Positions 49,288-59,610 of a DNA stretch of 64,000 nucleotides are shown here, in pieces. Both the position numbers and the translations under genes were made by a program. The notes beneath the pieces are model-generated. The model was not told the DNA's origin. It searched no databases and saw only the letters and a list, made by a program, of their open reading frames with translations. Origin of the DNA: Diorhabda sublineata (Eukaryota; Arthropoda; Insecta; Coleoptera; Chrysomelidae); the NCBI RefSeq assembly GCF_026230105.1, contig NC_079474.1, positions 42,980,294 to 43,044,293 on the forward strand. Direction: 5' to 3'. The number at the start of each line of letters is the position of its first letter. The first letter of the stretch is position 1.

Positions 49288-49530
49288 CTGAACTGGTAGA
49301 GCAGGGAGCGGGGTTAATAACTGCTAAGGTTGATCCAGGAATCCTAGTTGGCTGCAGAGGCGTACCTCTGCGGTTTAAACTTTGTCCCGAGCTACCAGAA
49401 CTTCCAGGATTAGAACCAGAAGCGGATTTTTCCATTGGAGCTATTATTTCTACATTGACCCGCGGTTTGCTGTTAGATATTTCGGTAGCTTGTTTAAGCA
49501 CTTGATAAATTTGATCAACTTCTGTAGTTT
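49288..49530 (-). CDS. Stac: Stac exon, linker region after the C1 domain
   Basis: A 243-base exon lies between acceptor TTTTTTCATAG and donor TTCAG|GTTTGT. It begins with two bases that complete the codon left open by exon 57089-57253, and ends with one base of the next codon. It reads TTEVDQIYQVLKQATEIS, then NVEIIAPMEKSASGS, a G/S-rich stretch, and RRGTPLQPTRIP. VDQIYQVLKQA continues the conserved part after the C1 domain, as in insect Stac; the G/S-rich part looks like a disordered linker. The 7.56-kb intron upstream holds several transposon fragments and the TIR element. A further exon must follow but is not securely found. Confidence 0.75.
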
Positions 49531-49839
49531 CTATGAAAAAATTAATCAGTTTTGTTCTGTGCGATTGACGAGAATATTTTCATTCGAACGAAATATGTTT
49601 AGAAAAAAAGTTGATATGAACACTAAAAGAATAGAATTTGGTCACAAACATTGAGAGATTTCCAAGGAAAATTTATATAGATCGAACCTATAACTTAATT
49701 TAAGAAAATTTATTGCTCTAATAAGTAGGTGAATGAGGTGACATCTAGAAACATTCACTAATCAATAAATAATTCCGATATCTGATAGAATTGAACAAAT
49801 TTATTTCAAGCACTGCATTGATTCCTCATCATCTTTCTA

Positions 49840-50300
49840 TTGTCCTCCAAAGGATGAATCTATATTTGATTCGGCACTTGCTTCCATGCTTGTCTTTCTT
49901 GTGCAATCTATTCGGCATGATGCAGTCTCATATTTATTGAGGGTTTTGTTTGGTCTACCTATCTAGTTGGAGATCTGCCTCTTGGGCGTTTGCCTTCTAC
50001 TTTCCCTTCTATGATCAATTATTCCATTGTTCCTGTTTTTATAGCTATATGTTCCAGGTACTGCAGATACATGCGGTTCATTCTGGTTAGCAGCTTGTAC
50101 GTGGACCAATTTCTGGTAATACGGATACGTTGGTTCGGTTTTCTGTCCATGAATACTCGTAAGGGTATTCTATAAACTCACATTTCGAAAACCTCTATTC
50201 GGTATTTATCTGCTTTGTTTAAAGTCCATGTTTCCTCTGCAATAGGGAAGATAAGAGCATCAACTAGACGGAACTTCGTTATTTTCGTAATAGATTTGTA
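49840..50300 (-). mobile_element. RTE-like retrotransposon relic, C-terminal part
   Basis: Inside the long Stac intron, on the same strand as the gene. The minus strand reads RLVDALIFPIAEETWTLNKA, DKYRIEVFEM, then YLQYLEHIAIKTGTME, and finally IIEGKVEGKRPRGRSPTR with QERQAWKQV. This matches the part of RTE-like proteins after the polymerase domain (ALIFPIAxYGAETWT to EGKxEGKRxRGR). Stops are present. It is a 3' fragment without catalytic motifs. Confidence 0.75.
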
Positions 50301-50529
50301 CGACGGCGTATTTTCCAGTGTTGGTAATTAAGAAAACAATTGTTTACTACTTCGTAATTTGCAAATTTTGATGTTTGTGAGGAATTGTGTTTTCGCTTTG
50401 GATTTATTTATTTTTGAGCCATATTTTTTGCTGCATTGTTACCAACAGTCTAATTCAAATTATTGTAAAAATCCCAAGCTCAGTAATCAACGTTACAATT
50501 AAAGAAATACTGTCTTGAAGAGGTTACCC

Positions 50530-50720
50530 ACTGCCTAGAATAACGGAAAAGTTATTAAGGGCGGGAGAATGAGGAGCAAAGGAAAATGGGAAGAATGAAG
50601 AATTGATGGCAGATTTAGTAAACTTGGATATAGAAAGATGGAAAGAAGATGTACAAGACAGGATCAAATGGAGAAGTTTACTAACCAAGATTAAACTAAA
50701 AATATAAATAAATCATCAAA
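50530..50720 (+). mobile_element. RTE-like retrotransposon tail relic
   Basis: The plus strand reads NLDIERWKEDVQDRIKWRSL and then LTKIKLKI. The pattern (L-I-xxWKExxQDRxKWRxL) is the last conserved block before the stop in several RTE-like insect elements. No other motif remains. It lies directly before the TIR element. Confidence 0.5.
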
Positions 50721-50755
50721 GCCATGGGCAGATGCGGCCATTGCGCTGTTATATA

Positions 50756-51789
50756 TAGGGTGTGTCTAAATTCATGCAAAAAAATCAGGTGTTTGCTTAT
50801 ATGACATTAAGATTGGTCTTTCCTATAACAAAATTTCTTCAGTATACCTCTTTCTGAGACATCACATTTATAAGCTAGTGACTATAATTAAGTCACTTTT
50901 AAATTTCAGTAAAACTGGACATTTATTTTCGTGCGTTTGCAAAAGTCTAACTATGGGTCATTTCTTAAGTATAATGCTCATTTTTTTCACTGCAGCCATT
51001 GTTTTTGAGAAAAAGGTTTTGAAATGGAACTATGAGACTAACGAATATGTTCGAAGAACGACTAAGGATATATAGGAGGAGAATAATTAGGAAAATTGAT
51101 AGAACAATGAAAGCTGGAAATATTGAGTATAGAGGACTAATGAACTATGGAGCTAAGAATATATTAGGAAATGAGAATAAAGTAAATATCATTACAACGA
51201 AAAAAATACAATGGTACAAACACAAACGAATGGAAAAACAACAGGGTATAATTGAAATTACAGAATGGAGGCCGAACGAGAAAAAATTGCCTGGAAGATC
51301 AAAAAATAGATGGAAAGATCAAATTGTGCAAGATATACAAAGTTTGGGAGTACATGACTTGAACAAACGGATGCTGGACAGAAAGAAATGTAGAGCAATA
51401 ATCGATGCTTCAAAAATATTTGATAAGCTGTAATTAAATAGGGATGATATTTGGGCTGATCATCCACAAAAATACAGGGTCAAAAGAGCTCAATTTGATC
51501 AGTTATAATTCTCAATAACTTGGGTTGCTTATTTTACCTCCGTATATTGTAAGAGGAGTACTCAAAAAATACTCCCTTATTCCCTTTCGAGTATACGAAA
51601 ACTACAGAATTTCAAATTTCTAGTATTACAAAAATTTTATGCAAAAAGTTCAATTTTAGTCATCTCCTTTTAAGGGTGATATCTCAGAAAGGGCTGGGCT
51701 GAGGAAATTCCGTTGTAGAAAAGACCCATCATCATTAAATAAAAGCAGTCACCCGCTGAATTTTGACGCATGAATTTAGAAACACCCTG
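50756..51789. mobile_element. TIR element enclosing an RTE-like fragment
   Basis: The left end (50756 on) reads TAGGGTGTGTCTAAATTCATG. The complement of the right end (from 51789) reads CAGGGTGTTTCTAAATTCAT. Further in, TTGGTCTTTCCTATAACAAAAT matches the complement of the right arm (GGGTCTTTTCTACAACGGAAT), and CTTTCTGAGACATCAC matches CTTTCTGAGATATCAC. The arms are at least 130 bases long and diverged. TA flanks both tips (50754-50755 and 51790-51791), as in Tc1/mariner insertion. The centre carries a retrotransposon coding fragment on the plus strand. The 1034-bp unit is therefore a non-autonomous element with inserted or captured sequence. Confidence 0.65.
51032..51433 (+). pseudogene. RTE-like C-terminal coding fragment inside the TIR element
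   Basis: An open frame of 133 codons with no usual start context. It reads FEERLRIYRRRIIRKIDRT, KIQWYKHKRMEKQQG, ITEWRPNEKKLPGRSKNRW, then KDQIVQDIQSLGVHDL and ends near DASKIFDKL. The (I/L)QxYxHxxRM, EWRPxGxRxxGRPxxRW and DQIxxDIxxLG blocks are the C-terminal part of RTE-like proteins, downstream of the polymerase domain. There is no catalytic motif, so no activity is expected. The frame is unusually well kept compared with the other fragments of this kind in the window. Confidence 0.65.
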
Positions 51790-53397
51790 TATATACACTT
51801 CCAAAACAAAGTGCGTTCGTATCTCTTTATGTCGGAATTCCGAACAAATATTCTTCAGAGATTTTTTTTCGTTATGATCATTCTTGAAAATGTCTTGCAT
51901 CAATTCTATAGTTGTAACTAGATTTTCTGTTTTGAATATATTTCCAACTTCTTCTGTATTTTTATTTCCGAATAATATTGGCCTCATCCAAAATATTAAT
52001 CTATATATATTTTTTCTAAAAACGACGTAAAACTAACTCACGATAAAAATTATTGCCTGGAATCAACATATTTTCAGATAAACCTGCTTGGGTAATCTTT
52101 CATAAAATGTCATCTCAATATTTCATTTGTGCATCTATTTTGTGAATAATAATTCGAAGAATAGATAGTACTTCACGTAACTGTTGATTTGCATTCGGAA
52201 AAATTTTCTTTCTAAATTCAAAGTATTTGGATTATTCTAGTTTATAACGTTGCCTAATGATTCCTAAAATATGTCTAATCATCAAATCATCAACGTTATC
52301 TATAATCTATTTTTTGTTAATTTGTTTCTTTTGTTTTACGAACTATACTGGCTACATAATTTTTGATGAATGAATCTGATGATTTTATAAATAAAATTCC
52401 AAAGTTTTTTCTTCTTTACGGCATTCATTTTTATTGGAGGTCAGCTCAATATCTTTCCTTTTCCCTGAAGTATAACACAAAAAAGTTTCGGTTTATTCAG
52501 TTCCACTTTCTCATTGATTTTCGAAGAGTTTTATTGAATGTATGATAAATTCTATTTTCCATTTTCTTTGTTGGGAAAATGTGAATTTGCAGAGAGAATT
52601 GTGATAAACAGATGTTCCCACATGAAAAATATGATTATGTGTAAGGACAGAGTCCTTTCAAATCATTTTCGTAGAATTTGGGATGAATTTTTTTTATTCT
52701 ATTTGGCGTTATTCATTTGTTATTCAAACTTTTGATTTGCCCGCAATATAACTTAGATATTGAGTTCTTTCTTGGTGTTATATCGAAGGTATTAGGGATG
52801 GAAAATTAATAATTTGAAATAGTGATGGAAAACTGCTAATGAAACATATATTCAAGAAAAGGTATGTTTGTCTTTGCATAACCGATGGATTAAACGAATT
52901 TAAATGTAGTTTTTCACGGAAAATATCTCCGATAGCTTAAAAATGGTATACCGAGATAGATACGTTCAAGTAATTACAAAAAATGCAGTTGTTCGATTGA
53001 CACAAGATCCATAAAAATTGTTGCTAGATTAGAGTTGCAGGTTTCCTCAAAATATCAAGACTAGAATATTTCGATTTTCACAATAACAATATTTTTGTTA
53101 GGAAGTAATAATGAACGTTTATTGGTCAAGACGAAATGAAAAACAATTTCATATAAACCTAATTGTATATAGGAGAATGATGAATTTCGAATGAAACGAG
53201 TACAGGCTTAGTGATCGTAGTAAAGATTTTGTGATCTGGTTACATGGTGCAATAGAAAGTCCAAAAAAGCAGTCAACGTCATTCAATAGATAGGGGTATC
53301 CATACGCCATTACAAAATCTATAAAAGAAGCGCCCGTATCTCAAGGTTATGGCGATAGAATTCACCAGCTCAACCGAAACATATTGGAGTCAATTTT
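51790..53397. other. Stac intron, plain AT-rich sequence
   Basis: No exon, transposon protein or inverted repeat recognised. Confidence 0.5.
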
Positions 53398-53450
53398 TTA
53401 TCTGTTTTAAAAACTAATTTTTAATCAGAAGAGAACTAAAATCGGGACTG
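53398..53450. mobile_element. Shortened fold-back MITE, copy 3
   Basis: TATCTGTTTTAAAAACTAAT is followed at once by TTTTTAATCAGAAGAGAACT and AAAATCGGG. This corresponds to the TCTGTTTTAAAATTAG part of the left arm and the CTAATTTTAAAGCAGAAGAG part of the right arm of the MITE at 13 kb, with the middle missing. It is short, so a chance match is not excluded. Confidence 0.35.
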
Positions 53451-54879
53451 TTTAATAACAAAAACAAATATATTAGAACAATATACTAAATTCTCGGAAT
53501 TATGAACAAATATAAGCAATTGGTGTGAGAGTTAAAAGACATTAAAAGCTCAATATTTATGTCAGAAGAGCTCTTGTCAACAACAAGATGAACAAATTCG
53601 TGATTTGGATCTACAAGATAGATATACTTTATTGGAGTGATGAAGCTGCAGAATATTATTTAGATTTAGAGAACCAGAATATGTCTGATTATATTGAAAT
53701 GAAATAGACCTCAACACACCACCATGGTGAATTTGTTTTCAAAAATTAATTTTAGTTTTAAATAAAATATATTGGAATTGAAGATCAATCTATCAACATC
53801 AATCCTACTCAATTTCAATCAGATTATTGATATTTCATATTTACATGGTCTTCTACCTTTTATCCACCTAGTTCACAAAAATTGTCGCAAAATTATGGAT
53901 GAATAGATATATAGTGAGCTTTTGGAACTTAATAAGCATTTCAGCATCGTAGCTTTTATGTTTCTTGAATGACAATGAGAAACTTATTCATCAGATTCCA
54001 TAATTTCATTCAAATTGTCGTTGTGGTCCAACAATAATTTCTCTTTGACACTCTATGTGATAGACAATTATAGGTTAATGGTTCTATCTTATGGTAGAAT
54101 TTTTACATTTTGATCTGACCCAGTTATTTTACGGAGCTTCGCCAGCACATTTACAAATTTTTTATTGTTCAAAATGATAGCGACGCATGGCAAATAATGC
54201 TGACTACTATTTCTCCTGTTGTAATGAATATCATTCTTTTGGTAATGGATATTCTATAAACCAAAAAATAAATAGATAAATATTTTTCTGTAGGTATCCC
54301 AAAAATGTATAGAATGATGCAATAAGCTGAATGATATGATTCAGTTTGAAAAATAAGGTATGTATAGGGAATATGCCCATGTTGTTTATATGCCCAGAAG
54401 CCGTAATTTCGTTTTGCTTGCGCTACAGACTATGAGATGGCATAGCAAGTGTTAACCGACTCCATTTGTGGCAGTTTGATCCTGATGTGTATTTACTTTC
54501 AGACTAAGAGTCGTCAAAGTATGTATTATAAAAAATCTAACATTTGCCACGGGACTATACTTTGTAGTAAACTGTTTTCGAGACGGTATATACAGCTTCT
54601 TAAAGAGTGTTCTTTTGTGATTATTATGGTGTATTTTTCATAAGATTAATAGAAAACTAGACTATAAATTAGAGGAAATGTTACTAAATTACATGGTTGT
54701 TAATATGCCTATGACTAAATAGAAGTAATTTGCGAATAAAATGATCCATGTTAACATTTTTACATTAATACTTTTTGTTGATGTCACCTTAAAACAGCAA
54801 GAATTTTCGATCAATGTGGATCGAAAAAAAATCTTCAAGAAGCTTGATTCGAAAACTCCTCGAAAATATTGATTATATA
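53451..54879. other. Stac intron, plain AT-rich sequence
   Basis: No feature recognised. Confidence 0.5.
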
Positions 54880-55503
54880 TGTAGAAGAAGAAGATATTTC
54901 ACTACATCCAGGGCCCTCAGAATCATGTCAGCGAAGGAACTACCAATAAGGTTTCAAAGAAAATAAACCTCCAAAGCTAGAAAAAACTACCAAAATAACA
55001 AAAACGTAAGAAAATGTGGACTTAATTAATTAGTGCTATTGATAGTGCAAGCGATAACATGAGATACTTCATCTGAAACTTTTATATCAAAATGAAAGGT
55101 TGGGAGAAAAATATTAATAAGAAGGAAGAAATAACTTGGAAAGAAGATGAAGCTTGACAAGGAATCCTAGAACAAGTGACACAGTTGGAAAAACAAACAA
55201 TGTAAGGAAGATTTTACAAAACAAAATTAGTATGAGAAATTACATGGAGAAAGTAGCGAAGAAAACGGAGAAAAGGAAGTGAGTAGTAGTATTGAGAAGT
55301 AAGGAACAAGTGAAGAAACGAAATGAAGCAAAGGCGATCAATAGCGAAGCATTGGTGACTAACAGAGACGGCAACAAGGAAAAAATAAAAAACCAACAAA
55401 ATAGAGAAGATGAAAAGAACCGTTATAGGAAAATTTCGTTACAGGACAAACAAACGCGGAAGAACAAAGACTTTTGGTACTGCAAACTTTGTGAAGAAGA
55501 TTA
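54880..55503 (+). mobile_element. Possible pogo/Tigger-type transposase tail relic
   Basis: A lysine-rich plus-strand stretch starts near PGPSESCQRRNYQ (about 54908) and ends with an open frame (55292-55501) reading RKNKDFWYCKLCEED. Proline-then-lysine-rich linkers with a terminal WxCxxC segment occur at the C terminus of pogo/CENP-B-like transposases in insects. The catalytic core is absent and the evidence is composition plus this short motif, so the call is weak. Confidence 0.25.
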
Positions 55504-56121
55504 AAAAAATATATGAGGCTGCGTACAGTTTGCTTTATCTACCATTATCCATTCAAGAAGAATTCGCAGATCTTGCCCCAAAATGATAAAATTAAATTAA
55601 TTTGTTTGTCCAGACTGTTCTTAATAAGAAGTTACACTCTTGAAAAATTTTTTCTTTCCTTAAAGGCAGCAACAAATGTTTAGTTTTATTCTGAAAACTT
55701 TGTTGTTCTTATTGTTATATAATTTTTGTTTTATTTGCGTTGTTATAAAAACCGGAGAATCGTTATTTTTTGATAAAAATAAAATATGGAGAATACTTAC
55801 TTTTGTTTGCTTTCTATTATTAGAAGTATCAATGAGCAATGGGCACATATTATCAACCTATGCATGGAATACGCCCAGATTTAAAAAAAATTAAAATATT
55901 AAATATACAAATAGATATTTTTATTTTTTTTTCCAAGAAAATTATTCTTCGAAGCAATATGAGTATTTCTTGCATCAAGTAGGAACAAAAAGTCCATTTT
56001 GTCTGTGTTTTATGGAGGGATCTTCTTAACGTGAGCATATTTCCCATACCTACCTTGCCAATCTATTTTGCCAAAGAGTAGTTGAAACAGAATAATGTAT
56101 TAACGGAAATGAAGACTAATG

Positions 56122-56625
56122 TTATTGGCAAAATAAATATTTATTTTTATTATGAGCCATGTATTGTTGTAAGTTACGTGAAAATGATGATATTAATTCT
56201 CCAGTTAACATGGTGATTATAGCAACAACACCGCGTATAGTACCTAAAACAACAGCGTTGTTGAGATTTGGGTAAATCTGGTTGTTGTTCTTCATAGATA
56301 AACGTCTGTTAATAGTTGTCATTGTAAACACTCCCGCCACTCCTAAAGGTGAATTCAATATTATCAATTTTATTGATGACGATGAAAGTAATAACCAAAT
56401 GTTGAATGTGATTTCCTGAATTAATTTTAAGAAAATAAGATAACAAACTTTCAAATTCACACATTCGAGAAAAAGGTTTCTTTGGATAAGATACTTTAAG
56501 AAGGAATCGATCTCAGTAGGAGTAAGCTTCGAGGTGTTTCTGAATGTGATGGTGTTCAATTTTCCTTTATTTCCAGCCGTTGGATTTTTCTCAAATTTGG
56601 ATCGATAAGTCACATTTGCACATTA
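56122..56625 (-). CDS. Unidentified open frame with hydrophobic segments
   Basis: The longest non-retroviral-type open frame in the window, about 167 codons without an initial ATG; the first in-frame ATG lies deep inside. It reads YRSKFEKNPTAGNKGKLN, TSKLTPTEIDSFLKYLIQRN, a leucine/isoleucine-rich stretch, then SPLGVAGVFTMTTINRRL and NAVVLGTIRGVVAIITMLTG. The last two could be membrane segments separated by a basic, asparagine-rich loop. It lies in the Stac intron on the gene's strand. No family is recognised and no strong splice sites bound it. It could be an intronic gene relic, an alternative exon or chance. Confidence 0.25.
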
Positions 56626-57088
56626 AAACTAGGTGTTTTATTTTCTATAATACTTATTGGAAGTAGGACAGTTTATTTTAGGTTTTCCTCGAACGCTTTG
56701 TTTTATATATAATGGTACTTACTTGTTCATAACTTACTTTAATCTAATTGGCATTAGGAAAATCACAATCAGCGTTTGGGTATTGATTATAATTTATTAT
56801 CAAACGTTCTTATTATTTCCAATTTTAATGATCCTTTGATTTTGCGCTGAATATTTCGTTGAAGTTGAAAAAATGAATCAGAATCTATTCGAAACATCTT
56901 CGATAATGTTTACGAACAAAATGAGTATTGACTAGAATTTCTTATACTTGATACTAAAGTATCAATATGAAATGTTCATAAAGTAAATATGAACTATTTT
57001 CATTACATTTTAGCTAGGAAACTACTGTAAACTCTTCATAAAGTATATTTTTGAATAGTATATGCATATTTAGAAAGTATAAACTTAC
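56626..57088. other. Stac intron, no other feature
   Basis: AT-rich, ending at the donor of the preceding exon (GAAA|GTAAGTTT on the minus strand). No feature recognised. Confidence 0.5.
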
Positions 57089-57253
57089 TTTCATCGTCGA
57101 GGTTCATATCTGGGATTCTGGTTTCGATTTCAGATGTCGATTTTTGTCGTCTAAGAAGTCTTGCTTTTGTTTGACATTTCGATGCTTTATCTACGCAGTC
57201 GAAGTGGATATTCATTTTACAAATCCTGCATTTCAGACCTTGCCTTGTATGTC
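57089..57253 (-). CDS. Stac: Stac exon, second half of the C1 domain
   Basis: A 165-base exon between acceptor CTTATTTTAG and a consensus donor GAAA|GTAAGT. It starts with two bases that complete the glycine codon left open by exon 58438-58556. It encodes HTRQGLKCRICKMNIHFDC, VDKASKCQ and then ARLLRRQKSTSEIETRIP. Joined to the previous exon, the zinc ligands follow the C1 pattern exactly: H-x12-C-x2-C-x13-C-x2-C-x4-H-x2-C-x6-C. LLRRQKSTSE after the domain is the signature that points to Stac (SH3 and cysteine-rich domain protein), a regulator of L-type calcium channels in nerve and muscle, and away from protein kinase C-type C1 proteins. Confidence 0.88.
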
Positions 57254-58437
57254 CTAAAATAAGATGAATATGATTATTCGTTTCTGATTGCATCAAAAAT
57301 CCTTTATACAAATAGAATTGGGTATTTTATCAGTCACACGAATAGTACTAGTTGCAGCAAGAAATTATGGAAGGAATGGAGAATCTAAATATATTTCGCT
57401 TCTTTTTTATGTGTAAAAAATATTTGTAAGATTTTTTTCGCTTATTAATTAAACAATGTTTTTCATATTTCATTATACTCTTTCCAACTTCTTAGAAAGT
57501 TTCAATATCTCTAATTGCTGTGGAAGGTATTTGGGTTGATATTTTGAAACTATACAATGGAACCTTCCATAAAATTAACGGATTTCTGTCACGTTTGTAT
57601 ATATTTTTCATGCAATCTCAATTAAGAAATACTGAAACACAAACACAAAACAATATTGATTATGTCATTACAGACGTTAAAGGAAAATAGAGAAGTCCTC
57701 ATGAGTACTAATTGCACGGAGTAGCAGTACTGAACCAACGGAAAGCATAACAGAACTCCCCCTCGGCTAGTCCAAATAACAAAAATTAATTCAAATGGAC
57801 GAGAAGCTTCAAAATATATAATTAGTAAAAAAAACACGGTGACTTGAAAATTCGATCTAGTTTCAAGAAAATACGACATTCCCTTGCATGAGAAAACTAT
57901 TTGGTTGTACGTGAGTTTTTTGAATTGTGTCATTGTGTATGAATGAAGCATTTATTGCTCCGTTGATAATTTTTGGCACGGTAGTGGGCAAAATTGCAAT
58001 AAATCCAAAACTTTCAGTATAATTTTCTACACCTTTACGCCCGATAGTCGATCGATCAATATTGTCTCTCTATTTCATTTCTCAATAAATCCTTTTCTAC
58101 ATCTTTCATTCAGTATTCTTTATCTCCTTGCAGCTCCTGTTTCTATCTATAGCGTTGAAGAAACCATTTTATCCTGTTTTTTTTCTCAGATTTTTCTCAC
58201 TTTTTGTTACAGTATCTTTAGTTCATTCTCTTATTTTTTTATTGTCGTTGTCTGTGCTTATATACGTTATCACACATTATTTATTTTAAATTCCTTGTTT
58301 CTCCTTCTGATTTAGCTCTAGTACCAAATGTTTCTACCCATCTACTAACAAATTTCTTGAAAACAATATGGTTATGAAGACTAGAAATCTTGATGAACAA
58401 AAAGAAATAGGCGTAAGTAATAATTTGGAATTCTTAC
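57254..58437 (-). other. Intron inside the Stac C1 domain
   Basis: A 1184-base GT-AG intron that splits a glycine codon. It holds only AT-rich and, near 58010-58330, pyrimidine-rich sequence. No transposon is recognised in it. Confidence 0.7.
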
Positions 58438-58556
58438 CTCTCAGTACCTGCGAACAAACATCACAAGGAGTGATTTTCTTATATGTATTTTCTTGAAAGT
58501 TATGCGCGTCCGGATCTCCTTTAAGCAATTCTTTTGTAGCAGCGGCCCCATTTTTC
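58438..58556 (-). CDS. Stac: Stac exon, first half of the C1 domain
   Basis: A 119-base exon between acceptor TTATATAG and donor GAGAG|GTAAGA. It begins with the last base of a codon and ends with the first base of a glycine codon. It reads NGAAATKELLKGDPDAHNF, then QENTYKKITPCDVCSQVLR. The histidine and the first CxxC pair are the first three zinc ligands of a C1 domain; HNFQENTYKKITPC is typical of the family. The start of the protein lies further upstream on the minus strand, beyond 58556, and no earlier exon was recognised up to 64000. Confidence 0.85.
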
Positions 58557-59389
58557 CTATATAACAAATATAAAAATGAGAAAATGAATACCACTGGGGA
58601 TAGAAACAATTTGGTTTTGTATTTATCTCTGAATAATCGCTGAGGGAGAGACTCTAATAACATTTTATCGATTTCAGCATATTGAAACTGAGTTAATTTA
58701 TTTTGAGGTAGAAAATAATCGAAGTTGGTTACTCCCTTCGAAAGAAAATGCTCTAATGCAGTCTTAATAAGATTTTAAACGCTTTTATAATTAACTATCT
58801 GGAACATTCGATAGCCTTGATTATAAAAGACGCCTGGAAAATGCAATATACTGATAAACCACTGACTTAACTATAGGGCGTCAATGATTAGGGCATTTAT
58901 GAGAATATGAGTGGAGTTAACTAGAAAATTTGTATTAATAGGGAATTTGACGAAAAAACTTACGTTTTCACCAAGAACGAAATATATTTGGCGCAGTCAA
59001 TAAGATAAGCCTAAGCCTTTCGATAGAACCATCAACAAATTGAGTTGTGTTACATAATTCATAGGTAATTTTCAAAAATCTTCTAGCTGAAAATATGGAA
59101 GGAAGATTGGGAAAGGAGACTCCCATTCAAACTTTAGGACAGAAAGACTTGCTAGTGAGAGTTTTTGGAAAATTTACCTGGAAAGAAACTTCTCTTTGTG
59201 AGTGCAGAAGGAAACTTAATAATATAAGAAAGAATGGGTTTGGGGTTCTTGTCATTTGAGAATGAAAGGTAGCGAAGAGACCAATATACTTACCAAAAAA
59301 ATACAACAAATATTTTATATTGGATGGAAGCTGGTATAGAAAAGTGCAATTACCAGAGGGAATGCCATGATGAGAGAGAATTGCATTAG
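58557..59389. other. Upstream Stac intron, plain sequence
   Basis: No exon or repeat recognised. Confidence 0.5.
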
Positions 59390-59610
59390 CGGATGTTTCT
59401 AGGACGTGACTACTTAGGAGACTCCTTTAGCGTGCTGCGAGCTCGAGGAAATATCTGGAGCAAAAATATGCTACGCCTCATCTCTGGCTTTCTTATAGGG
59501 TATTGTCGCCTCAAGAAGTACTTGAAAATACGGGATCCAACCAACTAAAATGGTCGAGACATTTGTAGTTAGGATGATGGGGACTCTGGAGCTGAACAGT
59601 GAGCTGTGAA
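59390..59610 (+). mobile_element. Non-LTR retrotransposon 3' relic
   Basis: The plus strand reads NMLRLISGFLIGYCRLKKYL and then KIRDPTN. This is the block after the RNase H domain of R1/I/jockey-like elements (LRxxxGxLTGHCxLxxHL). A decayed cysteine/acid-rich remnant follows. It is a small dead 3' fragment, of the same type as the tail part of the relic at 37.6-38.5 kb. Confidence 0.55.

Noticed and set aside
53340..53460. Possible full MITE copy
   Set aside because: Only a collapsed pair of short arm fragments is visible, so it is listed as a weak fragment only.
58010..58330. Pyrimidine-rich tract as an exon or structured element
   Set aside because: All frames are short and the tract is compatible with intron sequence.
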